From NCBI GenBank assembly GCA_026225945.1, contig JAMJFZ010000769.1:3901501-3965500 (forward strand): DNA of 64,000 nt, given 5' to 3'. The stretch's first letter is position 1. The number at the start of each line of letters is the position of its first letter. The DNA comes from Cricetomys ansorgei. Taxonomy: Eukaryota; Chordata; Mammalia; Rodentia; Nesomyidae. Below the pieces are notes generated by a model. That model saw only the letters and a program-made list of their open reading frames with translations, did not search any database and was not told where the DNA came from. Made by a program: the position numbers and the translations under genes. Positions 24,451 through 35,880 of this stretch are shown one piece after another.

Positions 24451-24804
24451 AGGTAATTAAATGTTTGCTCACATCTCCCCAGAACAAATTTTACCATATT
24501 TAACACTATTTTCTGATTAGAAAATATGTCTATCTATGAGACATTAGGTTGTAAAAGTGATTGAGATTTTAATTGCAATGAAAATTATAGAGGAGTTTTG
24601 ATCTGTTTAATAATGATAATAAATGTCATATTCATATTTTCATGCATCATACATTCTTTATAAACTCAGTCTGAAAAAATGTAGTTAGATCATTAGGAAG
24701 TAAGGAATGCTCATATATTATGACAGCCAATTAATTTAGGTAATATATGCTATATTAATATTGACCACAATAAAATACCTTTGATATATTCATTTTTAAA
24801 AACA
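24451..24804. other. AT-rich unique DNA
   Basis: No gene or repeat is recognised. Confidence 0.5.
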
Positions 24805-24986
24805 ATTGGTTATATTGTCTGATTATGTATGAATGTGTGGGCCTACTTATGCCATAGTGAACAAGTAGAGGTAAAAAGAAAACTGGCTCAATAGTCTGCT
24901 TTTACCATGTGTGTCCCAATGGTCAAACTCAGGTCCTCATGCTTGGTAGCAAGCAAGCTTACCTGCTGAACCACCTCACATACCCC
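24805..24986 (-). repeat. B3-type SINE, antisense
   Basis: The plus strand reads 'gtcaaactcaggtcctcatgcttggtagcaagcaagcttacctgctgaaccacctcacatacccc', the reversed B3 body, box B and head. Before it comes the diverged 'gaatgtgtgggcctacttatgcca' tail. Confidence 0.82.
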
Positions 24987-25403
24987 ATGTTTTGATCTTG
25001 ATAAAAAAATATTTATCAAATTATTCCAAATATACCTGAAAAAAATGGAGACATTTTCTACTATGATACTTAAGAAAACTTTCTAAATCTACATTCTTTT
25101 CCACAAACTCCAAATATAATTATGATTAAAGTGTGATTATTTTAATTTTCTGTTTCTAAAATGAACTTGAAAAAGGAAAGAAAAAATGATAAAGATGATA
25201 AAAGTATTTTCATGAAACATATAAATTTATTATAGCTTACTTACCAATACAGATGTGAATTTGTTTAAATGGGTCATTATTCTCTTTATAATAATATATA
25301 AATGAAGAATACTAATATTATTAGACATGTTTTTCTGAATGGTTGGCCAGCTCATTAGCTGTTAAGTTAGAAATTTTATTTGGTCTTCCATATATCTGAC
25401 TGT

Positions 25404-25444
<41 letters not shown>

Positions 25445-26139
25445 CAGGCAGTTAATTCATAACCTATACTCTTTGGTCCCCAAGGAACATAATTTGAATG
25501 TTTCTTTCAGAGAAACCTGTGAGTCATAGAGTATGTGGATAACCAGGGACATATCTTTGCATCATATGCAAGAATATTACTTACTTTGTACACAATCAAA
25601 AAATTCTACTTAAACAACAGTTCTTCCATTTATGAAAATAATAAGTAGAAGAAAAACAAAACAAAAAAATATTTTTAAGCAAAGAAAATTTTTACTTAGT
25701 AGAATAACTAGTATGGCAAAGAGGATTTGAAAGTAACTATATTTTAAAAATTCCCAGTTAAGAAATTTTAACATTGCCCATTTATGGAGCAGTAATCTCT
25801 TGGATGCAGAATGATAGATGGATGAAATGTAAAACTAACATCTAATATTATCTAACGGCATCACTTTGCTAGCTGATACACTTTAGGCAAGGAGAGAAAA
25901 ACCAAAACTATACCAAGACCAGGTATTTTTACCTGAGAGGATAAATCTACTATCTTTTCCCTATGGAAGGATCACTATGGGAAATGTGTTCTAACACAAA
26001 GGCAGTGTCATTTTCCCCTACTGGCACTTAGAGTTAAGATGCAACTAGATCAGACTTGCAATCAGTGACAATGTAGACTGAAACACAAGTGCGTCCCACT
26101 GTGCCACAGACCTCTAGCTGGGGCTTGAAAGTTCCAGAT
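24987..26139. other. AT-rich DNA with a (CA)n tract
   Basis: No gene is seen. A clean (CA)n microsatellite of about 18 units lies at 25405-25440. An 8-bp TTCCAGAT at 26132-26139 is the left target-site copy for the hAT element that follows. Confidence 0.7.
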
Positions 26140-26361
26140 AAGCAGTTCTCAACCTGTGGGTCACAGACCCTCTGGGGATGAATGACCCTTTCACAGAGGT
26201 TGCCTAAGACTATCTATATATCAATGTTTACGTTACAATTAATATCATTAGCAAAATCACAGTTATAATGTAGCAACAAAAATAATTTTGTGTTTTGGGG
26301 TCACTGCAACATGAGGAACTGAATTAAATGTTCACAGCATTAGGAAGGTTGAGAACCACTG
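26140..26361 (+). mobile_element. Non-autonomous hAT-Charlie DNA transposon, URR1-like
   Basis: Terminal inverted repeats pair 'agcagttctcaacctgtgg' at the left with 'aaggttgagaaccactg' at the right. The body carries the URR1 landmarks: 'ggtcacagaccctctgggg', 'gaatgaccctttcacagaggttgcctaagac', 'acagttataatgtagcaacaaaaataattttgtg', 'ggggtcactgcaacatgaggaactg'. Flanks TTCCAGAT (26132-26139) and TTCCAGAA (26362-26369) match at 7 of 8 positions, the 8-bp duplication expected of hAT transposases. It is about 222 bp with no coding capacity, so it must have been mobilised in trans. Confidence 0.93.
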
Positions 26362-26369
26362 TTCCAGAA

Positions 26370-27464
26370 TATAATCTCTCTACTCTGTTCTATCTTCTGT
26401 AGGATTCCTGTTCTATGATATGCTACTTGAGATGGTTGTAATGTGAGTAAAGACAGTCCCTTGGCCAACAATGCTAACTGGCACTAAGCTAGGTTCATTT
26501 ATTATAATTTCACAGCTATAAAACTCTGTACAGTGTCAGGAATACTCAGGGCTTACAGAACAACTAACAATAATGCAAACTGAAACAGGAGTTCATCCCA
26601 CGTAGATGAAAGCATGTACCTAGTAGTGAAGTTAGTTTAATGACTTACCTGTGAGCATAGCCAGGCATAGTAAAATGAGTTTTGGAGAATGTAGAAGAGT
26701 GTCATTTGGCTACCATAGTTGATACTGAGTTGAGTTGAATATCTGAGTCTAACAGCACAACTGTGAGTTCCTTTACACTGTAGGGAATGAGTGCACTCAG
26801 GGTTACTTCAAAACTGGTATTGACATCAGCCGTAATTGGAGTTTGACCCACCTGTGACTAGGTTTCCACCTGATGATGAGTATCTGGGGACTCATCTGGG
26901 AGTCAAGACCTTTTGTTTCTACCTTGTGCCTGGTCTCACAAGAGCAGGCCTGACAAACTTCCAAGGCAATTCCCAGTGTTAACTTCTGGTTTTCAGTGAG
27001 TTGGATATTGCTTCCAAAGTTGGACAAAGAATACTAGAAGCCTTCACCCACCCATCTAACAGTTACAGATGCTCAGTCAGAGGACTATTTCTCTGTTCCT
27101 AAGAGTCTTGAGGATCTGTCCATGGTGGGGTTTGCTGTTGTTGTTGTTTAACCACAGCAGATCTAATCTCGAATTTCAAACTTAAAATGTAGAATTAGCC
27201 TTTTACCTTCCCCCAAGATGTAGACATTTCTCTCTATGTCTGGCTGCTTGAGCTGTAGGTATATGATTTCAGTAATCCTATCCTTATTCAGTATGTCTAT
27301 TATTTTCTTATCATAAATCCCAACACTGTAGTATCTAATCTGGGTTTAGATTTTATGAAGACAAGTAAATAGCTGTTCAACTTGGTATATCTATGAGTGA
27401 GATCTCAGAAGGATCTAATGCGTCCCCCAACTCTTTTCATCTTTCCCAGCCAACTGATTTGCAC
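26370..27464. other. Unassigned DNA
   Basis: No gene is seen. Short phrases recur on either side of the hAT element ('gactgaaacacaagtgcgtccca' near 26079, 'aactgaaacaggagttcatccca' near 26579), hinting at an old repeat disrupted by the insertion. The 74-codon minus frame at 26803-27027 is unremarkable. Confidence 0.35.
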
Positions 27465-27640
27465 TAAAGGCAAGAATAACACAAAAGGCATGACAGAGAA
27501 ACTGAATGTCCATATACAGAATGAAGAAACAAGACTTTATCTTCTCTCACAGAAACATTCAACTCAAAGCAGATCAAAGACAAATATAAGACCCAAAACT
27601 GTTAATGTTAAAATATATGAAGAAAATAACAAAGACATGC
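27465..27640 (+). pseudogene. L1 ORF2 C-terminal fragment
   Basis: A plus-strand frame (within 27397-27717, 106 codons) ends with residues NIRPKTVNVKIYEENNKD. This matches the conserved 'lnIRPkTvk.leEn' stretch in the C-terminal part of L1 ORF2. Upstream, 'acaagactttatcttctctcacagaaacattcaactcaaagcagatcaaagac' follows the nucleotide order of that ORF2 segment. It is a small, mutated fragment without reverse transcriptase or endonuclease domains. The frame runs on into a (GT)n tract that is not part of L1. Confidence 0.75.
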
Positions 27641-27653
27641 ATTCATGTACATA

Positions 27654-27654
<1 letters not shown>

Positions 27655-27691
<37 letters not shown>

Positions 27692-27699
27692 TGTGTACA
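27655..27699 (+). repeat. (GT)n microsatellite
   Basis: A near-perfect GT run with one TTTG interruption lies directly downstream of the L1 ORF2 fragment. Confidence 0.95.
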
Positions 27700-28439
27700 T
27701 GCACATGTTGGGGCTAGAGGAAAAGATGTACCAACAACTAACACATGCAGGGGATGGAAAAAATAACTTCTGATTTTTTTATCGTATGTTCGAATAACCA
27801 TGGTTGGCAAAAATTATTTCAAAATAACTGGTGGATAAGAATCTGTATGATCCAAACACTCAAAAAGTGATATATGTCTTAAATAATTGAAATATCAAAT
27901 TACTCTAATCTGTTAATTTCAGTGTGTACATATATGAAAATGTTTCCAATTGTTGTCATATGTTCCCCATGAGTAAGTATAACTTCCACATGTCCGTTAA
28001 ATATGCATATATTTTAAAAGAATATATGTCATCCACTTTGGCTATCAGACTATTGAAACAGTGGACCCTAAGAAACTGTAATTCTCCTAGGACTCTCATT
28101 CTGGGAAAAGAGAAAGCCAAAAGTCTGGGCCATCCAGAGTAGAAACTTTCTTCAAGAAACAATGAGAGATGAATAATAGTCACTGACCACACTCTGCCTA
28201 AAGACTGCTTTTCTATATGCACAATCATGCCTCTCTACTTAAACCTTTACTTCAGACCTCAAAGATGGGGACTGCAGTGTCACTGGATCTCTTTTTTCTG
28301 TTTTTCTAGTGTGACCACATTGAATGAATATTGTTGTTTTTTTTGTTTTTGTTAGTTTGTTTTTCTCATTAGTGTGTATATATAAGTATGTGTGTGTGCA
28401 AGTGTGTATATTAGAAAATCTCTCAAGTTCAAAGTTATT
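27700..28439. other. AT-rich unique DNA
   Basis: No gene is seen. Two overlapping antiparallel frames at 27924-28142 and 27956-28228 have no recognisable domain and each makes the other a shadow. Confidence 0.5.
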
Positions 28440-28588
28440 TATGAAAAATCCCAACTATTTGATAGAATGGCAGAATTTACACCCTAGATATTACAGAAAA
28501 AATATGCAGCATCTAATTGCCATGCTGCCTTTACTGTGTCATTTTTATATTCATATATCTGTGTTCATCGTGTGGGGTTGGCATTCAT

Positions 28589-28595
<7 letters not shown>
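28440..28595 (+). repeat. Local direct duplication, copy 1
   Basis: 'gaaaaatcccaactatttgatagaatggcagaatttacaccctagatattacag' and the following 'ctgcctttactgtgtcatttttatattcatatatctgtgttcat' recur at 29250-29405, about 815 bp downstream. No SINE or L1 features are visible in the shared part. It ends at a (CA)n tract. Confidence 0.8.
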
Positions 28596-28621
<26 letters not shown>

Positions 28622-28655
28622 ATATACACATATATGTGTGTGTGGTGTGTGTGAA
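28588..28655 (+). repeat. (CA)n tract passing into CATATA/GTGT repeats
   Basis: About 16 CA units are followed by 'catatacacatatatgtgtgtgtggtgtgtgtg', so CA and GT runs face each other and could fold back. The 120-codon frame at 28324-28686 translates this region and is not a gene. Confidence 0.92.
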
Positions 28656-29249
28656 GGTTTTTCTCATGCTGAATAGGGAAACTTAATGGGAGCAGGCAGA
28701 CATTGAGAGGAACAACAATAAAATCAATTTGGTAGACTTAACAATTTATATTACCAAATCCATTCTAAGGCTAATTTCACAAAGATGGTTTAACTGTGGA
28801 TGCTACTTCATCCTTATAGAACTTTCAAATCATAAACCTATCACTCATGGTATTATTAAGAGCCACTAGGCTGCCAAAAAAGTATAGTTGTCTTTCTCTA
28901 ACTGCATTATTTTTTGGGGGGAAAAGTTACCAGTTCTTGGTACTGAAAGATTTAACCTAGTTTCTCATCTTAAATATATTTTTGTTGTCCCTCTGATTCT
29001 GCCTTAATTGATTTAAATAATTGTCAGCAGTGAATTTAAAATATGACACATGGAATAAGGACTGTGCTGGGAGACCATCACTTTCTTCTGTATTTCTTTC
29101 TTACATAACATTAAAATGCTATTTTCTAATTTTTTCTGTACATTAAGCCTAATTTCCACTATGTAAGCTTTATGAAAGCATGGATAATTAGCTAAGGATG
29201 ATTATTCATCTTTTCTAAACAAAGAACAACTAAAATTCCAAATAGGTAG
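28656..29249. other. AT-rich unique DNA
   Basis: No gene or repeat is recognised between the two duplication copies. Confidence 0.5.
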
Positions 29250-29405
29250 TGTGAAAAATCACAACTAGTTAAAAGAATGGCAGAATTTACACACTAAACA
29301 TTGCAGGGGGGAAATATTTAAAACCTAACAGCTTTGCTACCTTTACCGTGTTGATGCTTTTATATCCATACATTTGTGTGCATGGTTTGGTGTGGGTATG
29401 TGGGC
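29250..29405 (+). repeat. Local direct duplication, copy 2
   Basis: Second copy of the segment at 28440-28595 ('gaaaaatcacaactagttaaaagaatggcagaatttacacactaaacattgcag...ctacctttaccgtgttgatgcttttatatccatacatttgtgtgcat'). Substitutions and small indels separate the copies. Like copy 1, it leads into a dinucleotide microsatellite. Confidence 0.8.
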
Positions 29406-29457
29406 ATGCAGATGCATACGCATGTGAATTTGAATATGTCTGTGCGTGCACATACAC

Positions 29458-29458
29458 T

Positions 29459-29536
<78 letters not shown>
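29458..29536 (+). repeat. Compound (GT)n(GA)n microsatellite
   Basis: About 12 GT units switch directly to about 24 GA units at 29481, giving a GT block followed by a long homopurine block. Four overlapping frames on both strands translate it (Val-Cys, Arg-Glu, Ser-Leu, Thr-His repeats) and are artefacts. Confidence 0.97.
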
Positions 29537-29620
29537 CAGATATCTCTCCTTCCACCAACTGAGATCATCAGCCTTAGCAGAAAGTTGTTTTACCCACTGA
29601 GCTATCTCACTGGCCTATTT
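29537..29620 (-). repeat. B2/B3-type SINE head, antisense, split by the microsatellite
   Basis: 'ccttagcagaaagttgttttacccactgagctatctcactggcct' is the reversed tRNA-derived SINE head (box A). The rest of the element appears to have been replaced or displaced by the GT/GA expansion. Confidence 0.6.
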
Positions 29621-30142
29621 TGTTAATTTTTTTAGAGTTAAAATATAAGTAACGTATACAATTATTAGTTAAAAGAATAGAAAGCAAGATTCAAATTAAG
29701 AATCTGCCTATTAAAAAACGACCACATATTAATATTTGAAGAAATAATTAGTTTTGTTGGGTGCTTACAATCTCCTCAACATGATAGGCTAACTAACAGT
29801 TAAGAAAAATCAGTCATGAATCACAGGTTCTTACTGTGTCTATTAATCTAATATTACACAATGCTGCTCTTGAAGTAATAGAACATGGCATAATTTTCCA
29901 ATTAATTCTTCAGATTCTATCACATAAAAACATAGCCACCTTCTCAAAAATATTTTCTATGCTTCATAGAAATGTTTTTAAAAAGTTTAAACTTCATTTT
30001 AAAACATAATTGAGAAAAAAAAACAATGATCATTTTGTTTTCTCTGTGTATGCAGAAATATACTCGCAGATCAGAGTTTTCAAATGAGTATTCTTTGGCT
30101 TAAAAATGACTATAACAATTTCTTTTTAAGATTAAGATAAAA
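29621..30142. other. AT-rich unique DNA
   Basis: No gene or repeat is recognised. Confidence 0.5.
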
Positions 30143-30300
30143 AGCTGAATAGTGATGATTTGTGCCTTTAATCTCAGCGCTTTGGAGACAGAGGCAGGTG
30201 AATATCTGAGATTGAAGGCAGCCTGGTCTACAAAGCAAGTTCCAGAACAGCCAGTGCTACACAGAGAAAACTTGCCACAGACACAAACAAGCAAAAAGAT
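30143..30300 (+). repeat. B1 SINE
   Basis: Starts 'gctgaatagtgatgatttgtgcctttaatctcagcgctttggagacagaggcagg', includes 'ggcagcctggtctacaaagcaagttccagaacagccag' and ends 'cacagacacaaacaagcaaaaaga'. An antisense B2 follows at once. Confidence 0.9.
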
Positions 30301-30521
30301 TTTTTAAAATCTCTTAAGATATTTGTGAATCTGTCTGTGTGTACCTGCATGTATGTATGCATTTGTGCATAGATGCCATAGAATCACACAAAAGGATGCC
30401 AAATCCCCTGGAACTGGAATGATAAATGGTTGGGATACACCTGACTTGGGTGCTGCAAACCAAACCCAGGGTATCTGCAAGAACACTAGCATTCTTAACC
30501 ACAGAATCACCTCTTTAACCC
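30301..30521 (-). repeat. B2-family SINE, antisense
   Basis: The plus strand opens with the AT-rich tail (tttttaaaatctcttaagat), then 'cctggaactggaatgataaatggttggg', 'gggtgctgcaaaccaaacccagggtatctgcaagaacac' and the reversed head 'cattcttaaccacagaatcacctctttaacc'. It abuts the B1, tail to tail. Three overlapping 61-68-codon frames are shadows. Confidence 0.85.
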
Positions 30522-31639
30522 TGTGTAATATCTCTTAAAGTAAACACAGAGACAAAACTTTAGCTGTTAAGAATACACATTTGGTTTAAGCAAATTAATT
30601 GAAAATAAACACCTGATCATCAAACTCAAACAGTAAAATTAATATTTTCACCAGTGTTTTTAATTTTTATCCAGATGTTTATAATGTATCCACGCTATGC
30701 CTTTAACTTCTCTTAGCATTCTTAATTAGCAGAAAGTTTCAATATAGGTAAGGAGTGATGTTGCGTTGTAAATGCAGAATGTTGCTTCCCAGGTCTTTAA
30801 GATGCCAATTAATATTGCTTTCTGATGTGCAGAGTGACAGAAAAGCTTAGTCAACAATTAAATGAGGAATAAGTAAGGATGCATAAGGTCCTCAAAGGTA
30901 TTATTTTCTTTAAACTCACTGCCTTTTGCCTTTTGCTGTAACTTTGAAGAGAAACTTGAAAGTTTCATTATTATAATATTAAGTTGAAAGATACACATTA
31001 GCTCACTCTAATTGCTTATTGCCATTATTTGAAGAACAAAGAATCAAACTTCCTGCCAGACTGCTTAGTTATGTGTATCTCTTGCTTCCTATTTAAGCCC
31101 TAATTTTAAGTTAGGAACCTTGAAAACAGAATTGAGGAAATCCCTGGATCTCCTGTTCCATCTAACTCCATTTTCCTGCTATTTTCTCACTGTTTGGCTC
31201 TAGCTTATTTGAGGACATGTAACTGAACCTGGCTTTTTGGGGACATAGACTATCACACCTCCTTTAAATCTAGTCTATATATTTGAATCCACATGTATGA
31301 AAGAGATTCTTTTCTTCGAGTCACTTCAGGTTACTCTCCTTGAAGGGAATTTCTCTCAAGAACTTAAGTTTCATACAACATACAAAGTATGCTAACAAGT
31401 TGCTTTGTTCAGAAATGATTGCTTTAACTTTCTGTCTCACACACATACGCAAAACCATATACATGGCTGTACTGATGAACCAGTATCATAAGTTTTATTT
31501 TAAAAAATTTTACATTGGCCACATGTTTAGAATCATTTAAAGAAAATTTTAGATTTAGATCATATGTGTGTAATTAAAAATATCGTCCATCCAAGAGATC
31601 TACAGAACCAACGATTAAAGGGAATATTACAATTTAATT
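30522..31639. other. Unique DNA including a low-repeat stretch
   Basis: No gene is seen. About 30660-30960 has mixed composition, no simple repeats and homeodomain-type AATTA cores (cttaattagcag, ccaattaatattgc). This is a candidate conserved non-coding stretch, by inference only. The 66-codon frame at 31340-31540 is unremarkable. Confidence 0.45.
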
Positions 31640-31793
31640 ATATTTATGTGTGTTTGTACACAAGTGGAGGTCAGAGGTCAACTTGAGGGACTTGGTTGGT
31701 TTGTTCTTTTACCATCTGGGACCTAGGGATTAAACTCCATTCATCAGGCTTGGTAGCAAGCACCTTTAGTTGCTGAGCCATCTTGCTAGCTGA
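31640..31793 (-). repeat. B3-type SINE, antisense
   Basis: The plus strand reads 'gtgtgtttgtacacaagtggaggtcagaggtcaacttgaggga', 'gggacctagggattaaactccattcatcaggcttggtagcaagcacctttagttgctgagccatcttgctagc'. This is the complete reversed B3 order. Confidence 0.9.
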
Positions 31794-32241
31794 TTACAGA
31801 CAATATTTAAAAAACATGGAACAAGCAAAATAATTTCCCAAGAATTCCCATTAAGTAGTCCCATCTTTAGTGTGTAGTCCTTATCGATAGTAATTTTGGA
31901 ATGATATTGATTGTCCTCAGATATACTATGCTTACATATTATACATTTTTATTTTTCTCCTTTTTATAATGCTGGCATTTGTTTCACTAGATGTTTCTTT
32001 GTCTGCTTTGTCAAATGAAAATCATTAAATATAGATGGGAACAAAGAAAAAATATTATGTTTTAGATACAGAAAAAGATGGGTCTTTCTAGAAATAAAGT
32101 TACTAAATCTAACTATAATTTTTTGAATGGAGAAACCAATATTACATGTATTTAAGAGTATGCACGAACATATAAAATTTTAAGAGGTTTATGATGAAAG
32201 CAACACAGGAAATAAGATAAATCAGACATGTTAAGAAATAA
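31794..32241. other. AT-rich unique DNA
   Basis: No gene or repeat is recognised. Confidence 0.5.
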
Positions 32242-32391
32242 TGCCTGGCAGTAGGGTGCACGCCTTTACTTCTAGCACTTGGGAGGCAGAGGCAGTCAGG
32301 CAGATCTCTGTGATTGTGAGGCCAGCCTGGTCTACAGGGTGACCAGGACAGGACAGCAGAGTTACAACAGAGAAAACTTGTCTCAAAAAAT
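32242..32391 (+). repeat. B1 SINE
   Basis: Reads 'tgcctggcagtagggtgcacgcctttacttctagcacttgggaggcagaggcagtcaggcagatctctgtgattgtgaggccagcctggtctacaggg', then 'cagagttacaacagagaaaac' and an A-rich tail. The phrase GTTACAACAGAGAAA is shared with the B1 at 58.4 kb. The 106-codon minus frame (32142-32462) is an antisense shadow. Confidence 0.95.
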
Positions 32392-33161
32392 ATGAATATA
32401 TAAAAGAACAATAAAATGGTTATGTGTAGAGGGAAAATGAAGAACCAAAAAGGCATATACAACTAACACTAAAAAAGTTCTGAACATTGTTTTCTATAAG
32501 TACTTTAGTTTTTCTATACCTGGTAATGTTTCAATTATTTTTTTAAAAAAAAAGTGATAACATTGTCTATTTTTGTTTGCTTGTTTTTGAGATTATAATA
32601 TAATTACAAAACATCTCCCTCCCTTTCCTTCCTCCAAACCCTGTAATATTCCTTCCCTGCTCTACTTAAAATTAATAGCCTATTTTAAGTCAACTGTTAT
32701 TGTATGTGAATATGCATTTGTATTATGCATATATGTATATTCCTGTATATTTAGAATTTTCACCTGTCACGTCATGTTACTTATCTAATGTGGATTTTTG
32801 CTTGCAGGTAATATTTTCCTATTGTCGCTAGAGGGAATTTCCAGAAGTTCAATGTTTTAAAACAGCAAGAATGTTTTTCTTAGACACACGTATATCCATA
32901 TCTGTGATTCTTTAATCTCTCTTCAGAGCCTCCATCTACACTATCATAATACTGGTTTTTCAATTGATTTACCATTTTTGTAATATAGAATATTCTAAAA
33001 GTAGTTCCTAGAGTTGCACATTTAAATTATCTAAAATACCTTCTCTGTTTTAACAAAACTGTGAAGTTATTACACACTTCTCAATGTTGAACAGGAAAAG
33101 AGAAAATGTGTCATGTTACAGAAAACATATTCTGGAAAATCATTGAATGAACTGAAAAAAA

Positions 33162-33196
<35 letters not shown>

Positions 33197-34126
33197 AAAA
33201 CCACTTGAGTTTAGATAATATTGCAAAATAATGTAGTTCAAATTTGTTCCAAGGTTTAGGATACAGTGCCTCTTACATATTTTCAGTGAAGTGATTTTTT
33301 TTTTATGTGAAAGGAGACTAGTCCAGTAAGAAAGAGATCACTTTAACATAGGACAAATGAAATACACAATCTACAGGTTACCATGGTTTCAGTTTAGTAG
33401 AAAAATGAAATTTGAAGGTCACCAATAAGATCTGAGACTATTGCTTTTTACAAATAGAAATCCCATCAATGTAGTATAAAAACCTAACAACACTTAGAAT
33501 AATACAGGCACTTTGAAAATTACAAAACCATTAGTCAATACCACATTAAGCTGATTTATTACTTTCTACTGCCCCTGCTCTTAGCTGCTCATAAGGATCC
33601 AGTTACAGAATTAGATTATGACTATTTGTTAGTTGGTTTTACAGACCACTTTCTTAGGAAAGAAATTAGATTAGAAAATCGATCTTGGTTCATGTCATTT
33701 CTCAGCTTGTGCCAATCTCAAAGGTTCATGTTCTGGTAGAAAATTGTTTCTTCTTCCTCTGAATCAACATTGAGTGTAGTCAGTCAATATAGTCAGTCAA
33801 ATGATACAAAGGGGTACTCAATTACAAAAGTGAAATGTAATTCACAATGAGTTAAATATCCAACCAAAACAAAAACTTCACAAAGGACAACATTTCTCTA
33901 AATCATATTCTAGTAGGTCATAACCAGTCTTCATTATGAATGTCCAAAAGAATTTTTATCTCTCTTGTGTGAATTCCTACTTGGCTCACATGCCTCTATC
34001 CTCCATAAATTATTCATTTGATCAGATAAGAATAACCTCATGATTGATTTACATTCACTCAGTTGCCCTATTGCTTCTATCCCTGATAGGATCAGGATGG
34101 AATTTATTACATGCGGGCGCATGCAC

Positions 34127-34167
<41 letters not shown>

Positions 34168-34639
34168 TTACACACAAATTCCAAAAATGTGATAAGTATA
34201 TTCATATCCACCCAAAGTACGCATGAATTCATTTCCAAATTTGTGGTTCAATGACCAAGGGAAATTAAATTTGCAGGCAGATGTAGAATTGTTAATCAGT
34301 TTACCATAAACATAGAAATAAATTTGGATTATCCAACTGAATCCAATGTAATCACAAGGATCCTTATTTAAGAAGGATGCAGAAGTTAGAGAAAGAGAAG
34401 TCATAATCGAAGGACCATAGAAACATTATGCTGTTTGTTTGAAAACCAAGTATGGAGTCACAAAGGAAGACTGAATGTGGCTTTAGAAGGTGAAAAAGAC
34501 AAGAAAATGTATTATCACTTAGAGCTTCCCTAAAGAGCACAGCCTCCTGATGCCTTGATTTGGGCCCAGAAAAACTTAATTTGGCACCAATAACAGTTCC
34601 ATGTATGGATTTCATCTTGTGGAGCAGGGCTGGCATCTA
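32392..34639. other. AT-rich DNA with two dinucleotide tracts
   Basis: No gene is seen. (GT)n occupies 33163-33194. (CA)n occupies 34131-34165 and yields artefact frames on both strands (33934-34226). The 90-codon minus frame at 34364-34636 has no recognisable motif. A short reverse-T-rich/A-rich region near 32520-32560 is simple sequence. Confidence 0.6.
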
Positions 34640-35880
34640 ATTAGAAAATGGTTGTTTACTCCCAGGACATTTGTACTACTATTGTACCTGTGGGCATATC
34701 TTGCCAAACTAGTCATTACTGTAGCTCCAAGAGTTCACAGCTGAATAAGTATGTTGATTATTTTTTTCTCTCCCAGTAGTATGCATAGGACCTTCTGGCA
34801 CCATGAAAGCTAGCCAATAGGAACAAAACTTCTAGGTGAAATACCAGGCCCCCCCTTCTAGGATTCAGGTATGTGATTTCTTCAGCAATGGGCTCTTACT
34901 GTCTACTTGTAGAGAGTAACCAAAAGCAATGACAATAGCCTATAATGGTTTGGGGCAGTTCTATAGAAACTCACTTGCCAAGAAATCCAAAAGAAGTAAT
35001 CCATTCCTCCTGGCAATGGGCTTATTGCTCTTGTTAGCCTGTAGTGTCTAGCAGAGGCATCACCACCCCTATTGTAAGGTCACTGAATTTACACTTTTTC
35101 TTAAAAAATATAAGAACTTGTGGCTAGACATACATGTGCGAGAGGAGAATCTTGTATTATTACTTTCATAAATGAATCTAATATTAAACTAACTTCTAAT
35201 TCCTATACCCATAGATTAGTGCCTTTCTCAAACCTCACCAGAGAAGATTCTTTTGTAGTAGGTGGTTATTAGTACAGAGACCCACAATTGGTTATGGTTC
35301 AGAGAATATAAGTCTATGCAATTCTCAGATCAAAATAGGATGACTATATCATATCTACTTGTCCCAAAGCTCAAGGAACATTGTGAAATATGGGGAAGAA
35401 AGACTTTAAGAGCCAGAGGTGGTGAATTACTACAACAAAACTGTTTTCCAGACATAGGAGAACATCTGCACATATGAATTTATAATAGTTGAGACAGTAT
35501 ACACAAGACCTGTACAAACCTAAGACAGACAAAAATTTTAGTATGGAGGGAAGAGGTAGCAAAATATTCCACCACACCTGAGGCGATAATGGTAATTGAT
35601 ATATGTTGAAAGAGGAAGAGTTTCTTTACAGATATGGACCCAGGCATGTAGACAACACATCAATGGATGGCAACTCACCCAAGGGTATATGAGCAGCACA
35701 AACTGGACTCAATGAGGTTTTTTGTTCATTTATTTTTGTTTTTGTTTTAAAAAGGACTCAAATTTGGGTAGATAGGGAAAAGGTTGTGTGTCTGGGAAGA
35801 GTTGGAAGAGGGATGAATACAAAAAAAAAACACACTAAATGGAATTCTCAAAGAATTAACAAGAAAAAGACCCAATTTAA
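34640..35880 (+). mobile_element. L1 3'-UTR, rodent Lx-like, 5'-truncated
   Basis: The whole block follows the order of the long rodent L1 3' UTR. The markers are 'actattgtacctgtgggcatatcttgccaaactagtcattactgtagc', 'caccatgaaagctagccaatagg', then 'cagagacccacaattgg', 'agaaagactttaagagccagaggtggtg', 'ccagacataggagaacatctgcacatatgaa', 'cacaagacctgtacaaacc'. The end shows 'ctcaatgaggttttttgttca' and a G-rich 'gggaaaaggttgtgtgtctgggaagagttggaagaggg'. The A-rich end lies near 35820. No ORF2 precedes it. The frames at 35262-35477 and 35371-35577 are chance frames in UTR sequence. Confidence 0.85.

Noticed and set aside
28324..28686. 120-codon plus-strand frame, the longest in the window
   Set aside because: It covers duplicated non-coding DNA and translates the (CA)n tract into Thr-His repeats; no conserved domain or sensible start context.
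29287..29626. Four overlapping frames on both strands
   Set aside because: All are translations of the (GT)n(GA)n microsatellite.
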